Shown in pieces: positions 32,221-44,600 of a stretch of 64,000 bases of DNA. Under the pieces are notes generated by a model. The model had not been told where the DNA came from. It saw nothing but the letters and a program-made list of their open reading frames with translations, and did no database searches. Position 1 is the stretch's first letter. Each line of letters starts with the position of its first letter. Source of the stretch: Treponema sp. UBA4377 (GTDB lineage Bacteria; Spirochaetota; Spirochaetia; Treponematales; Treponemataceae); assembly GCA_002391235.1 (NCBI GenBank), contig DGRX01000018.1:103364-167363 (forward strand). Direction: 5' to 3'. Made by a program: the position numbers and the translations under genes.

Positions 32221-32927
32221 CGGAACTATTTTCTGACGGCGGAAGCGTCTCTCAACAATCAAACGACTCGCAAGCGGGCAGTCCTTCAAGCGCAAAAGAG
32301 CCAAGATACACAAAAGACAAAATCGACGAAAGCATCTGGGATTTATCCAAATTGGACACCGCCCGCAATGTTGACTATATGTACGAAGTCGAAAAAAACG
32401 TAATACTTGAAATGAACATGGTGCGGAGCAATCCTAAAAAATACGCCGAGCTTTACATCGAGCCACGAACAAAGCGCTTTAGCGGAAACATTTACAACGG
32501 AAAGCTTATGACGCAAGAAGGAGCGGCTGTCGTAAAGGAATGCGTAAGTTTTATGAACGCGCAGCGCGCCCTCCCAGTCCTTAAGCCCTCAAAAGGATTG
32601 ACACAAGCGGCAAAAGACCATTCCTCAACCCAATCATTGACAAACCAAGTCGGCCACGCCGGAACGGACGGCAGCGACCCATTTGAAAGAATGGAAAGAT
32701 ACGGCTCGTTTATGACCGCCGGCGAAAACATCGACTACGGCTGCTCTTCCGCCCGCGAAATAGTCGTCTCCCTCTTGGTTGACGACGGCGTTAAAAGCCG
32801 CGGCCACCGCAAAAACATTATGAACAAAAGTTTCACGACAGCAGGCGTTGGCTACGCCGACAAACACAAGGCATTTAATTATATGTGCGTGATTGATTAT
32901 TCCGGGGAATATAAGGAAAAGGAATAG
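32139..32927 (+). CDS. CAP-domain (SCP/PR1-like) lipoprotein
   Basis: A 262-residue lipoprotein (LTLTGC, Cys21). After a Ser/Gln linker, residues about 85-255 form a CAP domain: EMNMVRSNPKKYAE at the first helix, QAAKDHSSTQ with the first His, GHAGTDGSDPFERMERYG, TAGENIDYG with the conserved Glu, and SRGHRKNIMN with the second His, then GVGYADK. CAP proteins are secreted; some bind sterols or lipids, others act as peptidases, and bacterial roles are mostly unknown. Shares its signal-peptide cassette with the transglutaminase-like lipoprotein. GGAGG precedes the ATG. Confidence 0.88.
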   Translation: MKTKSIFAITIAAAALTLTGCETMDSIAELFSDGGSVSQQSNDSQAGSPSSAKEPRYTKDKIDESIWDLSKLDTARNVDYMYEVEKNVILEMNMVRSNPKKYAELYIEPRTKRFSGNIYNGKLMTQEGAAVVKECVSFMNAQRALPVLKPSKGLTQAAKDHSSTQSLTNQVGHAGTDGSDPFERMERYGSFMTAGENIDYGCSSAREIVVSLLVDDGVKSRGHRKNIMNKSFTTAGVGYADKHKAFNYMCVIDYSGEYKEKE

Positions 32928-32975
32928 TTTTTTTGATATAATAATTGTTAATCACTTACAGGAGAAAATTTTCCT

Positions 32976-34199
32976 ATGAACAAAAAAGACTTTAAATTAT
33001 TTCTGTCGCTAACTCTTTGGGCTTTGGCTCCTTCCATTTACATGCTCATAAGAATGAATATTGTGTCGATTAACAGCATTGACATAAACATTCTTGGACA
33101 AATGGAATGGTTCGACTTGATTGACGAAATTATCGTGACAACATTGACTGTTCCGCTTTACTTTTTGCTCAAACCGGAAAAGAGTTCAAGCCTTAAAAAC
33201 GGCTTGGCTTTTCTTATTTCATTTGGAATTTACGCCGCATTTACAATCGCAATCGCTCTAAAAGTTGAAACGATAGCTGGATTTATGAACGCCGCTTCAG
33301 CCACACAATACTTGTTTTTGGAATCTTTTTCCATGCTGATTTCTTACGTCAGCGCGTTCATGATTATTCTGTTCACGTTGAACGACGACCACAAAACCGT
33401 CGGAACATTGATAATTCTTAAACTAGTTCTTTTAGCCTTGTTCGATTATATTTTCATCTCTAAGTTCAAAGACATTGGAGCCTCATATTCAGAAATCATC
33501 GTCCATGCCGCTATCGCGATTGCCGCCTTCGCATTGGCCATCCACAGAAAATACATCGCTTTTGGGAAATGCGAAATTTCTTGGATTAAGGACTGGGGCA
33601 AAATCGGAGCGTTTTCCGGAATCCAAATTTTCTTGGACAATTTTATTTACGCTATTATGATTTGTAAAATGGTGAACGCAGTCGCCGAATCAGGCAACTA
33701 TTGGGTGGCCAATAATTTCATTTGGGGCTGGCTCTTGGTTCCAGTAAATTGTCTTGCTGAAATAGTTAAGAAAAACAATCTTGAAAAATTGACAATGAAA
33801 AACACTTGGCGCTACGCAATCGCGATTGGCGCTTTGTGGATTATCACCATGCCGCTTTGGAACTGGTTCATCTCCCGTCCGATGGCTTCAAACTCAACGG
33901 CAATTCTTTCAATCGTTTTTCCAGCGATTCCATTTTACTTTGCTTTCATTCCATCTGTCTTGATTGACGCATGGTTTATTTCAAAGGGAAAAACAGTTTA
34001 CACGATGATAAACTCAATTGCCTGCAACATCGGTTATTATGGAATTCTATTCATTTTATTCAAAAAAGGTGTTTTCACCGCCAACATGAATTTCATAATC
34101 CTAATGTTCGGATTTGGCTTAATTTTCCATTTGCTTGTGTCAATTCTTCTATATCAACTGGAACAAAAAAAGGCCAAACAGTTTTCCTCGCAAAGTTAA
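32976..34199 (+). CDS. Polytopic membrane protein, MATE-like
   Basis: A 407-residue protein with about 12 hydrophobic segments and almost no soluble domain. Its organisation in two halves of six segments, and blocks such as WGWLLVPVNCLAEIVKK and FIPSVLIDAWFISKGKT, recall MATE/polysaccharide-flippase superfamily exporters, but no diagnostic motif is certain, so a different flippase family is possible. ACAGGAGAAAA precedes the ATG. It closes the AT-rich island; substrate unknown. Confidence 0.5.
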   Translation: MNKKDFKLFLSLTLWALAPSIYMLIRMNIVSINSIDINILGQMEWFDLIDEIIVTTLTVPLYFLLKPEKSSSLKNGLAFLISFGIYAAFTIAIALKVETIAGFMNAASATQYLFLESFSMLISYVSAFMIILFTLNDDHKTVGTLIILKLVLLALFDYIFISKFKDIGASYSEIIVHAAIAIAAFALAIHRKYIAFGKCEISWIKDWGKIGAFSGIQIFLDNFIYAIMICKMVNAVAESGNYWVANNFIWGWLLVPVNCLAEIVKKNNLEKLTMKNTWRYAIAIGALWIITMPLWNWFISRPMASNSTAILSIVFPAIPFYFAFIPSVLIDAWFISKGKTVYTMINSIACNIGYYGILFILFKKGVFTANMNFIILMFGFGLIFHLLVSILLYQLEQKKAKQFSSQS

Positions 34200-34220
34200 T
34201 CAGAGGCCCGCCCGCCGCCC

Positions 34221-34249
34221 TTGCATCTTTCCCCGCCGCGCAATACAAT
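34221..34249 (+). promoter_or_regulatory. Promoter of the MGMT-family gene
   Basis: TTGCAT (34221-34226), 17-base spacer, TACAAT (34244-34249), ending six bases before the ATG at 34256. Confidence 0.55.
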
Positions 34250-34255
34250 TCCCCC

Positions 34256-34618
34256 ATGCCGCAACAAAATCTCGCGCAAAAAATATACGCCGCGGTTCGC
34301 TTGATTCCCAAGGGAAAGGTGGCCTCGTATTCGCAGGTGGCAGCTTTGCTTGGAAACTGCAACTTGCGCCGCTATGTGGGAAACGCGCTGCACAAAAATC
34401 CAAGCAACTCAATCACGCCCTGCCATCGCGTCGTCAACGCCAAGGGCTTTTGCTCCGGCAGCTTCGCTTTTGGCGGAAGCGGCGTGCAGCGGCAAAAGCT
34501 GGAGGCCGAAGGCGTGACATTCACTAAAGGCCATGTTGACATGGAAAAGCACGCGATAAGACAAGACGACTTTGACGCGATGAGCGCGCGGCTGCAAGAA
34601 ATCAGCGCCAAATCTTAG
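34256..34618 (+). CDS. MGMT-family DNA alkyltransferase-like protein
   Basis: A 120-residue protein consisting only of the C-terminal alkyltransferase domain. The active-site motif is PCHRVV with Cys56, so it is not an ATL protein, in which Trp replaces the cysteine. Blocks IPKGKVASYSQVA, RRYVGNAL and GGSGVQRQKLEAEGV fit O6-alkylguanine binding. A direct-repair role or a role in sensing alkylated DNA is inferred. The start at 34256 is set by homology; longer in-frame versions run back into the membrane-protein gene. The ATG has no ribosome site. Its last 17 bases overlap the convergent ArfB-like gene. Confidence 0.82.
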   Translation: MPQQNLAQKIYAAVRLIPKGKVASYSQVAALLGNCNLRRYVGNALHKNPSNSITPCHRVVNAKGFCSGSFAFGGSGVQRQKLEAEGVTFTKGHVDMEKHAIRQDDFDAMSARLQEISAKS

Positions 34619-35015
34619 CGCGGCTTCGCTTTAGCTCGGAGCGAATCTTTTTTAGCTTTAGCTTGCGTTCCTTGCTGGCTTGGGTGGGCTTGGTCTTCTT
34701 TCGTTTTTTGGGAATTTTGAGGGCGGTGACAATGCGGTTTTCCACGCGGCTTAGCGCGATCTTTCGGTTGAGCTCTTGGTAGCGCTCGTCGTCAACGTCC
34801 AAAAAAATGCAGTCCTGGCTGTTTATGATTGCCGCGAGTTTTTGGCGCAGGCGAATCCGTTCCTCATCGCTGATTCCGTTCAAGCCGCTAAGCGGGAGAG
34901 ACAAGTGGACTTTTGTGTTGACCTTGTTGACGTTTTGCCCGCCCTTCCCGCCGCTGCGCGCGAAAGTCAATTGAGAATTTTCAACTATCGATTGGTGTAT
35001 CTCGCTTGCGTTCAT
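34602..35015 (-). CDS. arfB: ArfB/YaeJ-type peptidyl-tRNA hydrolase
   Basis: A 137-residue protein with the release-factor GGQ domain (SGGKGGQNVNKVNTKV, residues about 21-36) and a Lys/Arg-rich C-terminal tail (KKRKKTKPTQASKERK and on), the arrangement of ArfB, whose tail enters the empty mRNA channel to rescue stalled ribosomes. The ATG at 35015 overlaps the stop of the macro-domain gene by four bases (ATGA), so the two are translationally coupled. The gene symbol is by family pattern. Confidence 0.88.
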   Translation of the reverse strand: MNASEIHQSIVENSQLTFARSGGKGGQNVNKVNTKVHLSLPLSGLNGISDEERIRLRQKLAAIINSQDCIFLDVDDERYQELNRKIALSRVENRIVTALKIPKKRKKTKPTQASKERKLKLKKIRSELKRSRAKIWR

Positions 35016-35524
35016 TCTTTTGTCAAATCCGAAAATTTTTCCTTGGCGATTGCCCAAGCCTCGCGGTCAAACAAAACAATCGAGCAGTCAAGGCCTTGGC
35101 CAAATTCTTTTATGGTCTGAACGGCAATCTCAAGCGCCTGCCCTTTTGGATAGCCGTAAACGCCCGCGCTTATCAATGGAAAGGCGATTGACTGGCAGCC
35201 ATTTTGCTTGGCAAGCTCAATCGAATTTTTGTAGCAGCTTTGCAAAAGCGCGCGGGCTTCTTGCGGCGAATGTTCGTAGTAAACCGGGCCCACCGTGTGA
35301 ACCACAAAGCGCGCCTTTAAATTGTGGCCGCCCGTGATTTTAGCCTGGCCTGTATTGCAGCCGCCAAGGCCCATGCATTCCTTTAAAAGGCCCGCTCCCG
35401 CCGCCGCGTGAATCGCTCCGTCAACGCCGCCGCCTCCCAAAAGGCTTTGGTTGGCCGCGTTCACAATCGCGTCTCCGTCAAACTTGGTTATGTCGCCAGA
35501 AATGATTTTCAATGCCGTTTTCAT
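35012..35524 (-). CDS. Macro-domain protein (O-acetyl-ADP-ribose deacetylase-like)
   Basis: A 170-residue stand-alone macro domain with GDITKFDGDAIVNAAN, SLLGGGGVDGAIH and SAGVYGYPKGQA, the ADP-ribose-binding loops of the YmdB/MacroD type. It should bind or hydrolyse ADP-ribose derivatives. TATTAT (35531-35536, minus strand) ends six bases before the ATG and no ribosome site is seen. It overlaps and precedes arfB. Confidence 0.9.
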   Translation of the reverse strand: MKTALKIISGDITKFDGDAIVNAANQSLLGGGGVDGAIHAAAGAGLLKECMGLGGCNTGQAKITGGHNLKARFVVHTVGPVYYEHSPQEARALLQSCYKNSIELAKQNGCQSIAFPLISAGVYGYPKGQALEIAVQTIKEFGQGLDCSIVLFDREAWAIAKEKFSDLTKE

Positions 35525-35639
35525 GCCTACATAATAGTTGATTTAGCGCTTTTTTGCTAGCGTCTTGCAAAACCTCCGCAATAATCTACTATATAATTAT
35601 TTCCTTAACTAGTTTTTTTAATTTGCCGATAATGAAAGA

Positions 35640-38600
35640 GTGAAAAAGTCTTTGCGCCTTTTGACATTAATCTTCTTCTCTTTTGCCCTGCCTCTTTTTG
35701 CGGAAAACTATTATTGGGCGGGCGGCGGCGCGAACGCAAACTGGACAACTGCTGGAAACTGGCGGACTGGAAGCGAAGCGGGAGACGTCGCGACGACCTA
35801 CCCGAAAACTGGCGACACTGCCTTTATCGCGGGCGCCTACACCGTGACGATTAACGAAGACATAACAGTTGCCGCTTTGAACATAAAAAAATCCGGCACC
35901 GCGCAATATGTCGGAACTGACTGGACGACAAAACTTACCGGAAGCAAAAAGCTCACGTTTGGCGCGATGGACTTTAACCGCGCGTCTTCCACCGACGGCG
36001 TAATAGGAACGCTGGAAATCGACTGCGAGGCGGAGTGTACAGGAATCTTGTACACACATTCTGGCACAAAGCTTTTAATTGACGGCGGAAATAAACTTAC
36101 AACAGCTACACTGACCCACTCCGCCACAGACAAGGTTCCAAAAAGCCTAATCCAAGTTGACGGAACGCTCCAAGCCGGAGCGATTGACTTGCAGGGCGAC
36201 CCTAACGTCGGCTGCAACTCCTTGACTGTCGCATCCGGCGGAACGATAACCGCGACAAATCTAACTTGGAGCAAGGCAGGCGAAAATTACACAAACGGCG
36301 GAAACGCGCTGGACAACGCCGGAACAATAACGCTTAGCGGCGACTTGACCGTAAAAGGCCCTGTCGCGAATACAGGAGCGATAAACGTTGGCGGAAACGC
36401 AAGCGCTGTCTTGAACGCGACTGGCGACTTGGGAACGATTTCCATTGGCGGAAATTTTGAAAACTCAGGAAGCGGAGATCTCGCTATCACAGAGCTTCAA
36501 ATGACCTCAGCGACATCGATAACAAATTCCGGCGCGGGTTCCACAACGATAGCAAAATTGGCCGGCGCGCAAGCGGCAACCTTAAGCGCCTCAACAGGCT
36601 CGATGACGGTTTCCAGCTACGACGCGACAAACGTTCCGTCAGTCACAGCCGCCACGGACAACGTTTCTTTGGGCGGCGGAACAGTCGCCGCGCTTACGGT
36701 GAACGCAAGCGCCGAGGCAGTGGTCGCAGGAGACCTTACAGTAACAGGCGGCGTAACAAACAACGGAACTTTGACATCAAACGCGAAAATCACGATGACA
36801 GGCGCGAGCGCAAGCTTTGGCGGAACAGGCTCGGCCACAATCGCGGACTTTGCCTACGCTCCGGCTGCGACAAGCGGAACGGGCCTTTTAGTCGCCGGCG
36901 ACAACACGTTCACAAATTTCACTTGCTCGACAGACGGCGCGAAAATTACGATTAGCGGCAACAACTCATTCACAACGCTCACAGTAAAAAGCGCGGGCGG
37001 AACGCTTTCAATAAACGGCGCGCAAACAGTCGGAACGCTTGACCTTGAAGGAAAGACAGGCGCAGGAAACCTCTTGAACGTAAACGGAAGCGGAAGCGTA
37101 ACGCTTCCTTCCACGCAAAGTTCCGGCCAATACTTAAGCGTCGCGCGCGGCGGCGTTTCCATTTTGCCAAGCGCGTATTATTACAACGCCGCCGATTCAA
37201 GCTTTACCACTGCGCCGGCTTACGGATCGGACAACAACTGGATTATTTTGAATCCGCTGATGGAATTTGTTTGGACCGGCGCGAACGGCACAGATTGGGG
37301 AACGGCATCAAACTGGAACTACAACTTGGTTCCAGGCCTTGCCGCGGCAACCGGCGGAGTCGACACAAGAAACTATCCGGTAACGATTCCAGCCGTGACG
37401 AATTACCCCGACGTGTCGGACGCAACAAACTACTCCGTAAGCGACCTGACAATAAACGCCGCCGCCGCAAGTCTCACGCTGTCATCCACAGGCAACGTAG
37501 CAGCAAGCGGAACGCTCACCAACAAGGGAACTATCGTCTACTCAAACACAGGCCGCGTTACAGACGGAACGGCTTTCATCAACGACGCAGCCAACGGCGG
37601 AACGGTTGAGTTTGCCAGCGCAAGCGGCGCGGCGGACTTGTCAACCCCAACGGCCGGCTATTACAACCTTACAATAAACGGAAGCGGAAGCTTCACCGCA
37701 AACGCCGCTCTCACAGTCGCGAACGCGCTCGCGGTGAACTCAGGCGATGTTTACTTTAACAACGGAGCGGGCGGCGCGACAACAAGCGCCGCGACGGCAA
37801 CATTCGCCACGACAGGAAACGTTTCGCTCGGAAACACCGCGGGCGACAGTTTTACCGTCACAGGAGCGCTCGCTCTTCCCAACAGTTTGGGCAGCCTTAC
37901 TCTTGCAGGAACAATCACGGCTGGCGGCGGCATAACGCTTTCAAAAGACGCGGCGCTCGCGGCGAACACAACTTTCGCAAGCGCGACAAGCCTTGGCGCT
38001 CCGGTAAATTTAACGGCCGCAACCGCGCTGACAGTAACGACAAACGCCGCCCTTACAACAAGCGCGGCTGCCCCGCTCACTCTTACAAACGCAAGCCTTG
38101 CAAACGCCGCCGCGGTCACTGGCGGAAACATAATTTTTGAAGGAACGGCAGCCCAAACATTCGCGCCAGACGCATCGTCCACTTACCAAAGCGTCACGGT
38201 CAACAAGACAAGCGGAAACTTTACGGCAAGCCAAGCGCTTAAAGCCGCCAATCTTTCAATAACGCAATGCGCGGGCGCGACTTTCAGCGGCCTTGTCACA
38301 GTTTCAACAGCCTACGCCGACGCGACAACGGCAGGAAGCATAGCTTTCAACGCCGGTTGCGCCTTCACATTTGCAAGTCCGGCCGCGACATTCAACACGC
38401 CAATGCTAATGCTGGACGGCGCGACAAACCCATGCGCCTTTACAAGCGGCGTGCTCCACACTACGGGTCCTACAACTTTGCGAGGCGCGCTCAACGCGAC
38501 AGACGCCGCGGTCACTCTTGGCGCCACAACGCTCGCCGCCGACACGACAATCGACGCAGGAAGCGGTGCGGTGACGCTTGGCGCCATAAGCGGCGGCAAA

Positions 38601-41600
38601 GAACTCACTTTTAAAAATGGCGGAACATTAAACCTTACAGGAACAGTCGCCGCTTCCAAAATAAACATGACAGGCGCCGCGCCGACGCTCTCAGGAAACG
38701 GAACCACAATTCCCAACCTTGTCTACGAGCCAAGCGACACAACCGGCGCCGGCCTCAAAGTTTCGGACGGCAACACCTTTACGAATTTCTCTTGCTCTAA
38801 AGACAGCGCGAAAATAACGCTAAGCGGCGCAAACAGTTTTGGAACTCTTACAATGACTAGCGGCGGCGGAACGCTTGTCGTTGACGCGGCGCAAACTGTA
38901 ACAACGCTCGCGCTGGCTGGAACAAGCGAGACAAGTCCATTAACGATAACAAACGCCGGAAACACGGGAAGCATAACAATTGCGACAAACCAGCATACAG
39001 GAAATTTCCTAAACATCGACCCAGACAAGGTTTCAATAAATACTGGATACTACATCGCCGACAATTCAAAATTCATCAACTCAACTCAAATTTACGGCCA
39101 GCGCAACCATTGGATATTGATGAACAAGGCGATGGCGTTTGAATGGACGGCGGACGCTGCAAGCGAAGACTGGGGAACTCCCGGAAACTGGAACTACAAT
39201 CTGGTTCCAGGCTTGGCGAACGCCACAGGCGGAGTGTCTACAAAAGGCTATCCCGCGCTTATTTCAAACGCTCCCGTCAAAGCATATATGCCCGCGACAG
39301 GCGCAGTTTCTTACTCTGTGGGCCAGCTTACAATAAATGACGCAACCTCAAGCCTAAGGATTTTCTCAGCTTCCCTAGCCATAGAAACACAGGCGGGCGT
39401 AAGCGACACAGCCGATGGAACGCTGACTAACAAGGGAACAATTTTCTACACATCAACAGGCCGCATTACAAACGGAGCGGCTTTCATAAACGACACTTCC
39501 AACGGCGGAACCGTTGACTTTGCCGGAACGGAAAGCGCGGCCGATTTGGCCGCCGTTCAGTACCACAATTTAATCGTCAGCGGAAGCGGAACATACACGG
39601 CGGCAGCGGCTCTGACCGTCTTGAACGACCTTACGATAAACGGAACTGGAACCTTTACCGCAAACGCCGCGGCGACAATCACAAACGCGCTCGCGGTTAT
39701 CAACGGCATCGTTAACTTTAACAACGGAGCGGACGACACGACAACAAGCGCCGCGACAGCCGCATTCACGACAACAGGAAACGTTTCGCTCGGAAACACA
39801 GCAGGGGACTCCTTTACCGTCACAGGCGGAACGCTCACCTTGCCTCAAACTTTGGGCGGCCTTACTCTCGCAGGAACAATCACGGCTGGCGGCGGAATAA
39901 CGCTTTCAAAAGACGCGGCGCTCGCGGCGGACACGACCTTCGCAAGCGCGACAAGCCTTGGCGCTCCGGTAAATTTAACGGCCGCAACCGCGCTGACAGT
40001 AACGACAAACGCCGCGCTAACAACAACTTCTACCAACACTCTTACGCTCACCAACGCAAGCCTTGTAAACGCTGCCGCAGTCACAGACGGCTACATAATT
40101 TTTGCGGAGACAACATTAAAGCCGCATCAAGTATTCACGCCAAACACCGCTTCGACTTACCAAAGCGTCACAATTAACAAAACAAGCGGCGGCGAGTTTA
40201 CGGTAAACCAAGCGCTTAACGCGATAGACTTTACCGTCACCGAAAACGGAACATTAACGACAAGCGCGGCGGTCAACGCGACAAACTTTACGATAAGCGA
40301 CAACAACGTCTATGTGGCCAACGCCGCGCTCGCCGCCGGCAGTCTTACGATTACAAAAAACGGCAACGCGACGTTTAACGAGCTTGCGACGGTAACGGCC
40401 TCCTACGCCGACACAGCGGCGGCTGGAAACGTCACATTCGCCAAGGGCTGCGCCTTTACATTTGCAAGTTCGGCAACAACATTCAACACGACAGGAACGC
40501 TTACGCTTAACGGCGCGACAAACGCTTGCGCGTTTACAGGCGGCGTGACCCACACAGACGGCCCTACAATTTTGTCAGGATCCGTCACCTCTGCGAACAA
40601 TGACATTACTCTTGGCGCCACAACCCTTGCCGCCGACACGACAATCAACGCAGGAAGCGGAGCGGTTTCAATCAACGGAACGCTAAACGGCGCCTATAAC
40701 TTTACTTCAAACGGAAGCGGCGCGCTAACTTTTGCCGGCGTAGTTGGCGGAACAACGCCTCCGACGCAGTTGACGGCGGCCGGCCCTGTCGCCATAAACG
40801 CCGCTACGACAATCAACGGCCCGATAACAATTAACGGTCAGACCACAGTAACAGCCGCTTCAATCACAACGCCAACTGATCCCGCAACCGGCTTGCAGCA
40901 TTACAAGAACGACCTTAGCTTTACCGCCAACTGTACCGTGACAGGAACGGTTCAAGCGGCGGCCAATGTAGCCACAAGCGGCGCGGCAAAGGCGACGTTC
41001 AACAACGACCTTTGGCTTTACACAAACGCCGGCAACGCAAAAGACTCAACCCTTGGCGGAGGAAGCGCGTCTCCTTCGCTTGACATTAAAGGAAACCTTT
41101 TCATCGCAAAAAGCGGACAAGAGGCAACCGTCGCTTCAGCAGTAAGCGGCGCGAAAAACATTTTGCTTTTGCATGGAACGCTAAACGTCAACGCGGCGCT
41201 TTCGTCAACCCAAGACATGATATGGCTCGGAGCAAATTACAGCATTAACGACACAAACGAAACTGCCGCCTCGCAAGTCGCAGGCCTTTTTGCCTACAAG
41301 CACGCTTCAAGAAAACGCGCCGCGTCATACACAGATCCATTCCCGACAGCATGCCCCGACGGTAGTTCTTTTGGCGGCAGTTGGACCGGAGCGGTCGCCG
41401 CCAGCGCGGGAACAGCAGTCAGCGCCGGCCAAAACTTTTACGCAAACGGCCTTTCGATCACAGGAAGCGGCGCATGGTCGCTTTTGTTAAAAGACAACGA
41501 CAACCAAACATCCGCCTTCGCCGAAGTTTACAACGCCTCAATAACAAACTGCTCGGCCAACCATAACGTCGCGGCGGCGGAAAACGTAACCGCAAGCGGA

Positions 41601-44600
41601 TGCAGCAACATCACGACAAGCCGCCCTGTAATTTTCCAGGCCGACACGGTTTACGACGACGTGGTTCACATTGCGTTCAAAGATTCCGCGGGAAACTCCG
41701 TCACAATAGAAAATTCCGGCAACGAAATATCCGCCGCCGCCGCAAGCATTCGCAATTCCGCCGGCGGCTACGCCTCCACTTACATTGACGCGGACTGCCA
41801 GACAAGCACAGACGGAAGGGGCGACATTGCGGGCGGCTTTTACATAAAGTCAAGCAACAAGTGGAATACAGACGCTTACGGAATTTCAGCCGGCGCCGCG
41901 CAAAGCTCAGACCGCGGATCAACCGGCGCGCTTCCAACGCATAGAACGACAATTCCTTACTTGAACTTGCCCAAGGCTTTGACAACCTTGTATGAAACCT
42001 TGCGCGACTCAAGCAAAAACAGAATAGCTCATTACTACTCCGCCACGCCTGACACAAGCGCCGCAAGCTCCGCCGCCGGAAAAACATTTACCGCCGTCGC
42101 CGACAACTGCGCGCCGGTATTGATAAAAGTTTTGACCGGCCAGGAAATCCACGAGCCGCCGGCAAGCCAAAAAGACTGCGACGCGCACAACTTTGTAGAA
42201 TTTGTTTACAGCGAGCCTGTAGACATTGCAAGCGTTAGCGGCGGAACGACAGTCGCCGCTTCCGACGTGAACGTTCAAGCGGTGACGGATTTGGGCCACG
42301 CGACTGGAACGGCTGGAATTACTTTTGCCGGCCTTGCCACAACCGCAAGCGGAAGCGTAAACGCCTCGCTAAAAACAGGAAGCGGATCGCCTCACTCGCT
42401 TTACAGAAATTTCTCAGCCTCAGCCGGAGCCGCCGCGGCTAACCAAGCGGCCCGCATCCGCGTTTCAATCGCGGGCTGGGTTGACGGAACGGTATCCGGC
42501 GGCTACAAAAATTGGGCGGGCTACATCAGTTCCGCCGCGACGCCTTCAGGAACGATAACTAGAATCGCAAACGCCAACATCAAGGACAAGTCGCCCGCGC
42601 AAAATTCCCTTACGACAGTCTCAACGACAGGACACCAGCTTCCAACCTTAAGCGTTCAAAGCTCCGACGGCGGAACAAACGAATTGTACGGCCCTTGGGA
42701 CGCAACGCCGCCGTCATTCGCTCCCGTCCGCATAAACGGAACAACGACATGGGCTCCTCCCGTTTATGACGGAAGCCAAGAATTTGAATACGTAGGAGCC
42801 AGTTACGGAACCGGAACATTGTCCGCCATAGAAGTGCATTGGTTTGACAACCAACCCACATATTCAGAAAACCGCCAATGGTTTAGCCGCGTTGGCTGGG
42901 CCGACGCAAACTCGCCGACGCAATACTCAACAATCGTAAGCTACGCCGCCGACGTTCGCGGAGGAAGCCGCCCGGACATCGGCTCCGCCGTGACAAGCGC
43001 CAACGCCACGACTGGCGGAATCCGCTACTGCAGCCTTTACAACGCCTACACCGCGTTCAAATACTCTGTCGTAGGAAGCGGAACATACAACGACTTTACG
43101 CAGACAATCCAAGGCGGAGCGGAAAGCTCCTTGTTCACTTACGCAGGAACGGCCACAGGCACACATACAACTGGCGCCGAAGACGGCCTGTACTGCAAGC
43201 TGCGACTGGACGACACGACGCTCCAGCCAAACACGACTTTCTTAATGCAATTTGATTCAGACGCTTGCTGCGTCACGGACTTGGCCGGAAACAGAATTCA
43301 ATGCGGCAGCATAACGATGAAAAGCGTTGACAGAACGCCGCCGGAATACTTGATGACAGCCGTTCCCCTTGGAACAAAGCAAATGCTGATAATCTTCTCA
43401 AAGGAATTGAACGTCGACACGCTCACCTTGTATGACGACGCGACGCATCACACAGACGTGTCCGCGCTGGACTACATTCCTCAAGCGCTTGAGCTTACAG
43501 GAGGATCGGGAACAATCGCGATTGACCAAAGCGTTCCCGCGACCTGCGTCTTTAGGAACAACAAGTCAACCGGCATCGTGGTGACGCTCAGCCAAAACGC
43601 CGTCCTCAACGACATAACCGGAGGAATTTTAGTGAACGCGATCGGAGTGAACAAGTACGACCCGCTCGCCGGAATTCCCGCGACGATCACATACATACAA
43701 GACTCCATCGGAAACTATCTTGTCCCCGCAAAAAAACACGCGCTCAGCGACTTTGCCGTCAACGCGGTCAACCCGCAATACGCGTACGACAACACGCTTA
43801 CCGATGGCGGAGTTTCAACCGACTACAGTTTGTACGTAGAAGGAGCGTGGGCCGTCCGCGACTGGAACGCGGAGCAAGGCAACTACGGTACGCTTTCCGC
43901 CGCCAAAGAATACATCATGCAAACAACTTTGTACGACGGCACCAGCGACAACACAGGCGGAGCGGCTGACTTTTTGGGAACGTCTCCGGCGCAAACAATC
44001 ACATCTTTCTTTGACTCCGCCCCAGACGCAAATTCTGTGTCAACAAAGATAAACGAAAACACAAGTCTATCTTGGAGAATTTGGCATCCCAATTTCACCA
44101 GCGCGGTTTTCACCTCGCTTGCCCCTGTCAACAACGCGCCGCAATACAACCTTGACGGAAGCGCGAACGACTCTGGAATTGTATTTGACATTCCGCAAAG
44201 CGTTTCGTCCGCCAATTGGAAGGGCGGCGACCAAGTTTCATTCCTCTTTAAGATGGGAAGCTTTACGGTTGACCACTTTGCGGACGGAACCGCGTATCCT
44301 CTCTACGCCGTCCGATTGAAGGACCCCAACAACATAGCTTCGCTTGACTTGTGGTCATTTAAAATCAAGACGACAAACCAGCAGCGCGGCGGCGTGAGCA
44401 TTTTGAACAATGTAATTGACTTGAACAGCGGCGAGCATACAGTGATTCAAGTTGACATGAAACAATCGGGCAACCTTAACGTAATCGTGATGACGCTTGA
44501 CGGAAACATCGTGACATACTTGCGCCACGGACAGACGGATGCCGGCACCCACTACTACAATTGGAACGGGACCAACAACGGCGGATCAAAGGTGGCCAGA

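Noticed and set aside
25189..34199. Prophage or integrative element
   Set aside because: No integrase, transposase, terminase, capsid or relaxase gene is present, and no tRNA-derived attachment site flanks the region.
37267..40690. Repeated blocks in the giant gene considered as a CRISPR or satellite array
   Set aside because: Units are about 1.9 kb, coding, in frame and diverged; there are no short regular repeats with unique spacers and no cas genes.
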